Positions 11,465 to 23,300 of a stretch of 64,000 bases of DNA are shown here, piece after piece. Position 1 is the first letter of the stretch; each line of letters begins with the position of its first letter. The DNA comes from Typha latifolia. Lineage: Eukaryota; Streptophyta; Magnoliopsida; Poales; Typhaceae. The stretch is from the NCBI GenBank assembly GCA_019914945.1, contig CM034113.1:7606850-7670849 (forward strand), in the 5' to 3' direction. The position numbers were made by a program, and so were the translations under genes. Under the pieces are notes generated by a model. That model did no database searches, was not told where the DNA came from, and saw nothing but the letters and a program-made list of their open reading frames with translations.

Positions 11465-14400
11465 TTAGTCTTTTTCTTCGCGTTCCTTCTCATCTTCCAC
11501 AGATTTGCCAGCTGCAAAAATTTTACACAAGCATATCTCAGGTTAAAAATTGAGAGATTGTTGGACAAGAATAAAGATGAATAGTTATACTAATTTTACC
11601 ATTCTCCTTAGGTTTGGGTTTCGGGATAATATAGAGCCTTTTCACTGATGCGATGAACAAGCTGTGATTTTATTAAAATCATTTGAAAGCATCAGTTCTC
11701 TCAAGAACTTCTATGCATTGCAGAGATAAGTAAATCTTGATCATAACAATCTTAGATACTTACTCCCATGGAACATCACCAACAAGCATGCGATCACCTT
11801 CATGGTCTTCGTAGAGAAGAACAAGGTCAGGTTCAGCGGCATCTTCTTCTTCTTCATTGACTGAGGAGCTCAGAAAGTTGAGAATATGAACTAACTAGAA
11901 TAAGCTAAAGCAGATTATACTATAGGGAATGTGAGTAATTTCTTAAAACAAAAGGTTTAAAAACTTACCTAATGTAAATTAATAGGAAAGTTAATATACA
12001 TTTGGATACTTATCGTACAAACAACCATGATAAAAGAACTAGGATCGATACTTTATGTCACGCATGTACATAACAAGTCCAAAATGATAAATGTTCATTG
12101 AAAAACATGTAAAGGAAAACAACTTATTACGCTAATTAATGTGGAGCCAGTCCTTTGCTCATATTTTCGACAACCTGAGAAAGATTATGGAATGATATGT
12201 TCATGATAGCTTAGAAGAAAAAGCTACCTTACGAGAACATTAAATTACAAAACTCAGAAATAGAAGTAGTATGTGCATGCAGTTTCTCCTTTCCGCAATC
12301 CTAGGAACATGCTTTAAATATTTCAAAATATTTTCACGAGTACTACAAATCTGTCAATAATTCTTTCATAGAAAAGGAAAAGATAGTAAATCAAAAGGAA
12401 ACTGCGTAAGAAAGATATTGCTAATTTAGATCAGTGAAATTTTTCAGATTAAAAGCTCACTCACTGGACAGATAGTTACTGAACATATTCCTCAGCGCAA
12501 ACGACAACGAATCATAACTATCATGGGCCATCAGATTGACCTTTCTTCCGACAACAAACCCTTGCATGTGCACCTTCACAAACATAGTAGGCCTATTCAC
12601 TGGACTATTCCTCTCTGTCGTGTTCGAGCTCTTTGTGCTGCCTGCTGAATCCATAGCTGATTTTGTCTGGTGTGTGCTGACTAAATTTCTCCGAAATGTG
12701 CACACTGGTGGCCAACCAACAACTGCAGGTATAGGCTGTAGATGTGTGGCTCTATGAAAAACATACAAGCAGTAATGTTAGCATCTAGCATAAAATTCAA
12801 GAAAGAAGTAGTATTGCATAATTCACAATATAGTACTGATCAACACATAGAGAGATGAAACTGAGAACAGTACCCCTTAGAATTGGGTGAAGTAAAATGG
12901 TGGAATATGTTGGATATTTATAGTGAGGAGGCCCAGAATTGTCCAAAATTTGTCAGGGAGGTTACTGAGAAACAGAAGAGAATTCAAATTTCTTTTCGCA
13001 AAGTGGCAAATTTGGTGCTTGATTTCTTTCCAATTAAAAGAGTTGAGGACTAGATATGCTCTGGAAGAATTAAATGTACTAGCAGGGCAGCATATCTGAA
13101 GGAGATATCCAATGTGACATGTGTTGGTATGGAGATAAGATGGTTGTCTTTTCCTCCAAAAAAATTAAAAAAATAAAATAAAATAAAAGAAAATCTCAGG
13201 AGATAAGCTCTTTACTTCTTCTGATACACTTTTCAATATATCTTGGTCAGTGAATCTTTCATGGATTATATTGCCCAGATGTGTTAAGTTCTAACTCACT
13301 TGAGAATTAGGCTAAGCAGAGTAGAAACCTTATAGCTTGAGGACTGCATCTTCTCCATTGAAATTTGTATGTCAAAAGAAATCCATTTCAGTACTTCAGA
13401 ATGAGCATTATAATTAAACTTCTCTTATCTAACATTGTTTCGACCTTAGGTTATCATTGTCGTATATGAATTAATGATTGAAGTTTTCAATGAAATTAAT
13501 TTCTGTTGGTCAATGCAATGTGAAGTAGGAGAACAAATCCTTTGAGCTAAGTTGGAATCATAGATGAATATTTCAGAAACAGATCATATATATATCAACC
13601 AGGGTCACTATTGCTGCATTATTCACTTGTAACCTTATCTAGTCATAACTATATGCCATCATCATTCATCGTTGTCGTATACGAACTAATGATTGAAGTC
13701 TTTAATGAAATTAATTTCTGTTGGTCAATGCAATGTGAAGTAGAAGAACATATCCTTTGAATTCAGTTGGCATCATAGATGAATATTTCAGAAACAGATC
13801 ATATATATATCAACCAGGGTTACTAATGCTGCATTATTCACTTATAGTTTTAGCTAGGCATAACTATATATCATCATACATCCATATTTTCAAGATGGCT
13901 TCTGGGTTATTCAAAGCATTACTAAGTTCACTTTGTAAATTGCTACTTGTAGCCTATTCCTCAATTTGTGTAATTAGTTCAAATTATATAAAGGTATATA
14001 TTGATATTAACTACTTCAATTTCACCCCTTGAGTTACCCTAATAGTCAACTTATTTTTTCCCCTTTGCAATTGTTTATTTAGTTTCAATATCTGGTAATT
14101 ACCATTTAATTTAATTTATTTTTTACTTTTTATTACCTTTTAATGGTAATTTGTCAGCCAATCAAAGGCTGCCACGTACACAATATGGAAGAGTAATTAC
14201 TATGTGGGTTGATTATTATCTTCTTTTTTTTTGAAAGACCTACATATTAAGAAACAAAAGAAAAAGTTTTTAATCTAAAAGAAGCTCAGAAAAAATATAT
14301 ATATCACCAAGAATTACACAGACGCCACTAACGTGATCCGGCGGATCACCATGTGAAAACTTGCATGAAGAACATATAGAGGAGGACAAATAGCAGACAA

Positions 14401-14761
14401 ACCTCTCCATACAAGAACAGGAACAAGAAGAAGAAGAAGGGTTGGCATTCTGGCGAGCCTGCTCGGCGACTGCCTTCTGCTGCCGGGCGGCGAGGCTCCA
14501 CGGGTGCACGTAGCCGCCGGTAGGGTTTTGCGCAGACCACCTTGAGCTCATGCAGTACTTGTTACCATGAGAGCTACTAGTAGCTCTGGATGCCATGGTA
14601 TTAAAGGTGTTCTCTGAGGAGATGCCAAGGCTTAGCTCAAGGTGGCCATGGAAGGAGGTGTTTGTTTGCTTAGATGACAACTTGTACTCTTTGTGGAATC
14701 CTATGTTACTCCATGGTTGTTGTTGATCTCTAGGAGGGGATTCAAATGGCATGGTCTTCAT
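11465..14761 (-). CDS. Aux/IAA auxin-responsive transcriptional repressor
   Basis: Nuclear short-lived repressor that binds ARF factors and is degraded through TIR1/AFB when auxin is present. Exons: 14761-14403, 12751-12465, 11860-11764, 11661-11600 and 11511-11465; all phases agree, giving 283 residues. Domain I is the EAR motif in HLELSLGISS (about 43-52). A conserved HPWSLAARQQKAVAEQARQ segment follows. Domain II is the degron VVGWPPV with downstream FRRN (about 127-138). Domain III is MFVKVHMQGF through GRKVNL, with the basic lysine. Domain IV has YEDHEGDRMLVGDVPWD, with the acidic OPCA residues. The PB1 fold should therefore interact through both faces. The layout resembles the IAA18/IAA26-like clade. 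The C-terminus ends in a charged Lys/Glu tail that looks longer than usual. Intron 1 is 1651 bases and holds a tandem duplication. A plus-strand GA array (transcript CT) sits just upstream. Confidence 0.93.
12915..12922 (-). promoter_or_regulatory. TATAAATA motif inside Aux/IAA intron 1
   Basis: A perfect TATAAATA in transcript sense, about 160 bases upstream of exon 2. An in-frame ATG at 12768 opens directly into exon 2. This could drive a short form lacking domain I, but short upstream ATGs lie between them. Candidate only. Confidence 0.25.
13451..13882. repeat. Two-copy tandem duplication, 215-base unit
   Basis: Copies at about 13451-13665 and 13666-13882 share long blocks, for example CAGAAACAGATCATATATAT at 13574 and again at 13789, and TTGTCGTAT at 13457 and 13672. 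They differ by scattered substitutions, so the duplication is not recent. It lies within intron 1 of the Aux/IAA gene. Confidence 0.92.
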
Positions 14762-14852
14762 GATGTTTTGGTTGTTAAATTATCTGAGAGAGAGAGAGAG
14801 AAAGAGAGAGTTTGATGGATGAGGGAATGGAAAATGGAGCTATTGGTGAGTG

Positions 14853-14853
14853 G

Positions 14854-14942
<89 letters not shown>
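14853..14942. repeat. (GA)n on plus strand, (CT)n upstream of Aux/IAA
   Basis: Long GA array, pure from about 14875, located 90-180 bases before the Aux/IAA ATG. It is a pyrimidine CT run in transcript sense. ORFs here that read Arg-Glu or Leu-Ser repeats are artefacts. Confidence 0.95.
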
Positions 14943-14944
<2 letters not shown>

Positions 14945-17900
14945 AATGGAGGTGGTGGACAAAAAGGGAGGAGGCTTTTGTGTGGGGGGGCTCTAATCTT
15001 AGTAGTAATTGCAAAAGGATACAAATATGTGGGTCTGATAGTTATTTTTAACTTATGATGACTCTGTTAATGATAATCTTGCTTTGTAAATATCAGTTTG
15101 GGAAGGGTTAATGAGAGTAAAACCAAAAGTGTTTATTTGTTGCACCTTTGTGAGAAAATTATATGTGAAAATACATAATAGTTCAGATGTCTAAATGTAA
15201 ATATTTCTATTCTAAACTACTAAAAAAAAATCAAACAAAGAATATTCAGTTATTAGATTTTTTTTTTCGAAAAGGAAATATCTCCTAAATGAAGGGTGCT
15301 TAATTAGAATAACGTTTCAAACATGAGACTCAGGAACATAAATTCATAAAAATACAAGGTGCAAAATGTAAGTTTTTTCCGATATTTATCCCCTCAACTC
15401 AACATCATTCTATAGTTAATTTCCTTTATTTACTGAGTTTTTTTTTTACCAAAATGACCTCCAGTTATTTTTATTTGTACAAAGTTATTATGAGAGCCTA
15501 TTTTATCAAACTCAGATATTAAATGCCATAAATCAATAATAATTTTATGCAGCAATTTATAACAGAAGAAAAAAATACTCTATATTTCTCGCATAATATG
15601 CTGCTAAATTATTCAGCAATTTTACTATTAATTTATGATACGGCCCAGTTGAGCTCGACAAAATATGACCCTTTATAATAAATTTATCATTCTGATAATA
15701 ATAATTAATGCATACTTATTTTGGTAAAAAAAAATTAAAAAAAAAACTCTTATATACTACTATTTTATGCATAGGATTGAGACTTTAGAGATAGTCGCAC
15801 AAATCCCTGGAGTTAATGTACTAGAAAAGCTAATCCTGGATGTTGGTGCCGTTATTTAACTGCTTTCTTTATCACCTTTCTTTTTCTATTTTTTTTAAAA
15901 GGAAATGAGACTTTTTTATTCTCAGCATAGACTTTATTGAATTTATGCCAATAAAATATAGAAACATCTGTATTAAAAATTAAAAAATAAATAAAAACCC
16001 TACCTTTTAACTTTTATTTACCATCCCGTTTTGCTCTTATTGCCTCGAAAAAAAGAAAACATCCGGTCATTAATCGATCATTCACTCTAGTATACAAAAC
16101 TTTTACCCGGAATAACTAAATATTTTATATTCTATTAGCCTAGTTTATTTTACTAATAAGGTAAATCCTAAAAAATATTCATCTTTGTTATTTTTAAAAT
16201 AAGGTCTTAATTATATAAATAAATATTTTTGTGTTTAATTATATTTTAAAATAAAACTCGATGAAGAGTAAATTAGTAATTAAGTGGTATAAAATATAAT
16301 TTTAATTAATAGTGTTTATAAATCCAGAATGGAGATATTATAATATTTAGCTGTTATTTTAGAATAAAAAAAAAGTTATTCCCCAAATGAACTATGGCTT
16401 AGTCACTACTTGGTTAAATTCAAGTTGGAATATTTTTAATTGAATAAAAGTAAAACCAAAAAAGTCGAACTATAAGATATTCATTATAAAAATTTAAGTT
16501 CCTTAAAATATAATATATATGAAGTCGAATCCCTTGTCACAATGCTAAGTAGGAAAGCTAAGGTATATAATATATAAGGTGGTTATCTTTCCATTATACG
16601 ACAATCCTATGCATCACCGTGATCATGTGATTTTGATGCTTACCATGGGACATGGATATGCCAAAGGAGATCTCCATCCCTATCCTTCCCTCCCTAAGAT
16701 TACGTACACTTTTGAGTGGATTTGCGGCTCATGGTGGGGATGAAGTCTTCATCTCATCCACCGTGATGTAATGATTGGCATCTTGATCTACTGGGAAAAC
16801 ATTAAAAACTATGTTAGCCATCAGCATAATCATTCATATATTGATTTAAAAATTATTCAGAGTTCTCCAAGGTTGTCTCTCTTGTTTATTTATTTGGTGA
16901 ATAATCAAACAATCACGTGGTGATCACCAGTAAAAGTTGCCTTTTAACTTTAAAATTACAAAAAAGTGTAGGTGAGATTTATACAAGCATATTCATGAAT
17001 GCATCATAAGAATAAAGTTATCAATAGACCAAAGAATAAAATACATATAGATGCAATCAGCACTTGTGACAGTAAAAGTTTATGCATACATGCACAAAAA
17101 CATTTGGATGTCAAGTTTATAGTAGTAAATCTCCACTTTATCCAGTCATTTGAACAATAAATAATTAACAATACAGGTAGAACTCCAGACATATTTGTGC
17201 TTTTGAAATCAACAAGTTCAAAGTAGAATCTTGAACAATGAGCCCAGAAACTCACAGAATTCATATGAGATTCATAAATTAAAAACAATAACAAAATAAG
17301 TAGAGATACAAAATTTTTCAAATTTTTTACCTTGAAGAGGTGAACTTTCTTCTTTTGTTTTCAATTTTAATACTAAGAATCAAAATATACAAGTTAAAGC
17401 TGAGGGTTAGCAAAAACTGATGCAAAGCAGCTGCTACAATCATATCAAAACCTAAGGTGGCTGACAAAAGGTCACCCCATGGATACACCTCACTGAATGG
17501 CTGATGACAAAGAAAAGATACTGCTCCAAAGTTGTGAGGTTCAAAAGAGGATCAATAGACTTGGCCCCCCCAAACACCATCACATCACATGTGAGTTGTT
17601 GGCTTTCTTCTGTAGATTGATAGGACAAAACTAAATAGTCACTTCAAATTGAAACTTGAAGGAGCCCTTCTTGTGTGGAAGGCAGATTGCAGCAATCCTA
17701 AAGTGCAAAGTTGAGTCATGATCACCCACAAATAGAAGGTGCCATCTAAACAATCATCCCACTTAAGCTTTCTACCTTTCTTAGTCTCAAATCCCTCAGC
17801 CTATTGAAAATGGCTTCAACCTTCCCTTGCTAATAAAGCAACTGTAAAAACATAACATCTGCAGTGAAGAAAGTTCAGCAGTTCATAAATGTGGCATACA

Positions 17901-20383
17901 GGATAACCTAATTGATGATTTACTCTCTTCTTTTATTTTCCTTTTTTCCTCTTTTTCCTCACATGGTAGGGAAAAGGAAGAAAAACTTGTGCAGGATGCA
18001 ACAGAACTTGTTAAAGAGAAAAATGCAGAGACAGAAAGTAGGATAGAAAAGCTAGTTTACAGAGTAGCTCACCTTATTAACCAAACAATACTAACATAGT
18101 AACATATACCTAGAATAGCTTGCTCTATATCATATCTGCAGGCAGTATCACAATTGCAAAGACAGATAAGCTGTTTGGATATTCTTTTAAGATTATTATG
18201 AAGTACAAAATAATCTAAGAACAGTGTAAACCTCAAAGCCAAGAGAAGTTTAAATTGCTCCTAATGTATTCAGTAGCAATGACAGTGCACCTAAGTTAAT
18301 CATAGATGAGAATACAAAGTGGGAGCAAAGAGAAAGCAGTAATAGATATAGAAAATTAGTACTATCCGCCTTCACTGGAATAAAGTACCATCATCTTCAA
18401 TATAATATAATCCAGCAACAATACTTTCACGTTAATTAACCGAACTCGCACAGTTCACCACATCTTTGAGATCCTTCCTGTGATACATTGTCTTTTATTT
18501 CTTCTATATAGTTACAATGTTACATACCGCAAATCATTGGTCCATATGATTTTCTATATAGTAGATATCAAAACAACTGCAAACATAGTCATTATTCATT
18601 AAGTAATTCGTGGACAAAGATATTATACAATACAACATAAAGTTTAGTTACTTTAGTATTCCTTCAGTATTGGTTTTCATATTTACAGCTGGAATGTTAT
18701 GCTAATAACTAATCCATTTTCATCCCTACCACTTACATAGTTCCACTTCCCACAGAGTACTCCTGGCAGTAGGATCACAATACACCAGGGGTGTCCCAGC
18801 AAATATTGAGTAGTGTGCCTGCATCAAATAAAGCCTCAAGCAAATGGATACAAGCCCCCTTGCAATGGGTTTGAAGTTTTGGAACTCTAGTGGGCCATCT
18901 GCAGTAGGCCCACCTTCACCAAAGAAGTGTCACCCAAAAAGGGAAGAGACCCAAGGTGGAAAAGAAAACCACATTGGCCATTTAGAGTCATCATACCCAC
19001 CAACCTACTCTGCCAAAAAGAACCAAGGATCAAAACTTTTTGCTCGTGCAGTGAGTCTTTTCTCTCAAAGTGCTCCATGGCACTTGATAAAATTGTGGGC
19101 GTCTCATGCCTATATTGACTAGGTCTGGCATCCTTTCTTCCATCCAATTCTTTCATGGGTGCTTCCTTGTGTTATCTTTTCATGGCAGCCTTCTATTGCC
19201 TCATAGAGGCCCACTCTTATTTCTCTCAGTAGAAGACTATGTCTCTATATTTGAAATTTTTTAGGGGCAGAGAAGATTCAAGGTAATAAGACTGCAGGCA
19301 GAGCACCAGAGGAAAGGGCTCTTCCACTTGATGCTGGCAATGAGCATGTGGTGGGATAAATCATGTATTGTTCTCAGGAATTGCGCCAGATGGAAAGAAA
19401 GAGCAAAAAGGCTAATGCTAACAATAATTGGATAGCCAGTCATGCTACTCACTTTCAGTTGAAGACAAAAATGAAAAAGAACAACAATATTAAGTACACA
19501 TAATTCTATATTTTGTTGTAAAACATGCTTGGACATTTGGCAAAATTAGAAAATAATTTATTCATGGTATTTAACAGGAAAACATACATAGTAAAGATTA
19601 GGTATCAGTCTCATGGATAATAAATAGAGTAGTTAAATAAACCACTCGAAAGGTTCTTCAATAACTTCAACAAACAATAGTACATCAATGTCTTTACTCT
19701 ACATATTGACTTCATTACAGATACTCAGCAGATAATCCTTCCACTTTGCAAGTACAGGGAGTCCATACAGTTACAGAGAAGCTAAACACAAGATGAAAAA
19801 TTATACTGATTACCAATTTATGAGCAGGAGAACAGTGGAGGTGATTTATAGTGGTTGACTTCAGCAAGTACATGCCCAAGTTAACATTCAGCGAGTTGAC
19901 AAAAATTGCAGCAAGCAGGTCCTGCATCAATGACGTATAGCTTCAGAAAATTTCACTTCACCAGTGATTATAATGATCAAATTGGATAAACAAAGAGTAT
20001 ATTTTATTTATTGCAGTGCGTAGAACTAAATGAGAAACCTGGAAGAGTTAACAATGTTATATCAGCCACAAGTTTGTCAAAATGGAAGTTCCAGCTGAAG
20101 TAACATCTTTATAAAACATCCATATTGAACTCCGCTTCATGCACCGTCTAAAATTGAACAGGCCTACACATTCAAATTACAAAAAATAAGTTAGGCAACA
20201 TAAAACTTTACCTTTCAAATTGTAAGAGAAGATTTAAATCTTACTCCAATTAAGAGAAGCTAGATGATTATTTATATATAACAAAACTTACTACCCAAGT
20301 ATTCCACAAATTGGAGTCCAGTAAATTTTGCATGTAATAACCAGAAGCTCCAACCGTGTAGTTCACTTTCATTATGAACTAAT
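14943..20383. other. Long intergenic region with no recognised gene
   Basis: About 5.4 kb between the Aux/IAA promoter and the end of the pseudouridine synthase gene. It is mostly A/T-rich. The stretch 17400-19300 is less AT-biased and has two overlapping opposite-strand ORFs (18844-19122 plus, 18887-19156 minus) without recognisable domains. Part nearest 20383 is probably the 3' untranslated region of the synthase. No tRNA, rRNA or transposase coding sequence was seen. Confidence 0.55.
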
Positions 20384-23300
20384 TCATTGTAGATCATATT
20401 TCACATTGCTAAGATAGAGGCCACAAGCAGGTGCCATAGGACTTGCAGCAGTTATCGTCTTTGCCTTCAAAATTCTTTCAACTGCATCAAGAGTAAAGCA
20501 TGTCAATACATTCTTAGGATTGGAAAATGAAAATTCAGCAAGAACTTATAAAATTAACAAAAATCAAAACAGACCGTCATTAGTTGTCAAGTCCCCAGTC
20601 CCAACAGCTTTCAGAACACCAACCATCAGCCTTACCTGCAAAAGATCACATTTCAGAATGAACTCAAGATTAAACAACTTACATTTTATATTAATTATCT
20701 TCTAGGGGGAGTCTAAAAGCAATATCACATTTTAAGTATACTGCATTTTTTTTCTTTCAGTTTGATTACTGAATGTTTATAGATAATGTAACGTGAAAAG
20801 TTTCTATAACTTGTCAGCCTAATATGAGGGCTTCCTCCAATTTGGATTCCTTGAATACATAATTGGGTTAGCCCAAAGATTATTATTTCGAACTGTAATT
20901 TACCTGCCCTTGAATAATTGCTTCTTTAAGGACAGCAGCCATCAGAATAGAAAGAATTGGAATGAAAGCAGTGACAAAAGATATAGAAAGCCTATGGCTT
21001 GATGGAGGTAATAGTGCATAACAGTGCTTAAAAGTAACCATGTCGAATGTCAATGATTGACCACCCAAGCCTGTCAGAATCTTAGGAGAACTTACTTCTC
21101 TGCATACGACCCTGAAGTTAATAGTCATATTTACCCTTGTTTTAGGATTAGCGTTTCGACTAAAAATATCCTTCATGGTGATAAGAAAAGGAGATACAAT
21201 TTTTTCCACAGCTTCATACTTCCAAAAGTGTAACAGAGCAATGCATTTCCTTAAGAAGAAGACTATAAATTGTGAACATATGAGTTGAATATGCATATTT
21301 AAAGAGTATTCAACTCCACATCTGATATCAACTCCAATCTTGAAACCACAACATTCTAACGGAAAGCAATTGAAAGCAATAGTTTCTGAGTAAGGCTCTT
21401 AAACCCAAGCAAGCCCTTAAGAGTTAAAATTAAAAAGAGAAAATATTTCTACAAGTAGGGAAAAAAAATCCAACACTGGTATTTGACCACTTCTGCAAGA
21501 ACACCAAAGCAAGCTATATAATATCAAATAAAAGAAGATAGAACCTGGTGGTAAAGAAAAGAGCGGGCCCTTGCAGTAATAACATAGCAACGATGCCTTG
21601 ATCTCTGCCCAAATTCTTGAGGATTCTTAGCGCCACACTTTTTCATGGTCACGTCAGAAGAATTAGAATATCCTCTAGATGGTTCCACCTCGGATATCTT
21701 TGAAGAAACAATAAGTTCATCCGATGACTGCATATCAGAACGCTCCAGAATTGATGGAAAAAACAGATACGGAAGTACTTCAGTAACACTAAGCTCATCC
21801 AAAGTTCTGATAGGAGATTTTGCCTGCATATCACATAATCATATGATTATGTGTCACCTACCATCAAAGTACATCGTATCTAGCTTCATTGATGATTTCT
21901 AAATTGACGGAAACAAGTAAAAAAAGGTTTTGAATATTGTCCAAGAAAAAAGTCAGTTTAAGCATTGACCTTTTGAAGAACTTGGGTCTTCAAGATTATA
22001 TTTCCTACTAACCATCCAGTCCATCCCATTCTTAAAATATAGGGAAAATTACAAATTGTCCCCCCCTGTAGTTATGTGTAAAATCAAACTACCCCTTGAA
22101 CTTTTATTTGTATCATTTTGCCCATTGTGGATTAAATTAATGTGAAAATATTAACTTTTCTATCCAAACAAACGAAGAGAGTACAAATTATCATAAATAC
22201 CTCTATGGTATTAAACTATTAATAATCTTATTGTTTGAGTAAATATGAATCTTGAATCTTCTACTCATATTTTTAAGATAATTGAAAATTTTCTTCTATG
22301 ATCATATATTTAAAAGAAGGTAATTATGATAGTTAGATATTAACTAAGATTTAAGGCCTGTAATCTTAGATTGGAGAAGATAGAAGAGACTCAAGGTGCA
22401 TTTTATTTTTTATAATGGAAGGAGAATAAAAATTCTAATGATTTTCATATTTATTATAGTAGGAAAATTCTCTCTAATAAAATTTAAAATGTTTTTTTTA
22501 TACTTTCTCTATTATTTCAGATGAAAAAATTAACAATTTTACATTAGTTCAAAGAGAGTCAAAGTGATGCAAATGAAAGTCCAGAAGTAGTTTGATTTTA
22601 GGCATAACTAGGGGGGCAATTTTTAATTTACCCAAAAATATATATAAAATATTTTCAATCTATGGACTTTATCTCAATTATCCTTATAATGTCTTACAAA
22701 ATTTTGCAGATAGAGTTGACTACAAATCATAATGGTAATCAAAAGAGAGAAAACTAAGATACAATGGACAATATCAAAGTGTGCCACAGTGACTTCAAAA
22801 GAGAGAAAACTAGGGAATATAATTGTAGTCAAAAGCCAAAAGTATATGAACAAAGAAGAACCCACTTTTATGTCAATTTGACTTCACTTCAAACTAATAA
22901 ACAAAGATAAATAAGAAGATAAAAGATGTTCCATACAAGGACTTTTCATGGTGCAATTACACGAAGTAGGTCAAAGTGTTTAAATAACAAGCAAAAAGGT
23001 TAGATCTGGAAATCTCAATACTTTAGGGAAAAAAAGAGACCTGGCATCCAGCTGCTCGAAATGAACTAAAATCGTGATGTCCAACAAGTATATTGCACGC
23101 TTTCTGCATCAAAACCATTTGTGATTGAATCAAAACTGGACAAGATCCTATGCAGTAATCCATTTAGTGAAAGGAGAAGAAAAAAAAAACCTTCATAGCA
23201 TTAATATCTAGATCCTCTGGTACATGCCAACTTCGGTCTTTCTCAAAGACGGACAAAGACTCCGGTCCAGAAAGTAAACGGTAGTGGTATCTGAAAGAAT

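Noticed and set aside
13451..13882. CRISPR-like array or satellite
   Set aside because: Only two long copies in a plant intron; this is a simple tandem duplication. No CRISPR-type spacing exists anywhere in the window.
14758..15058. ORFs encoding Arg-Glu or Leu-Ser repeats
   Set aside because: Pure translations of the GA/CT microsatellite upstream of the Aux/IAA gene.
16659..16671. A 13-base match to the start of miR399 (TGCCAAAGGAGAT), possible microRNA gene or, on the minus strand, a target site
   Set aside because: The following eight bases do not fit miR399, and no complementary arm that could make a precursor hairpin is visible within about 150 bases on either side.
20883..21296. A 137-codon minus-strand ORF as an extra exon of the pseudouridine synthase
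   Set aside because: Exons 8 and 9 join directly into the conserved FLYHQ-VRLMVG motif in the right phase. Inserting this ORF would break the motif.
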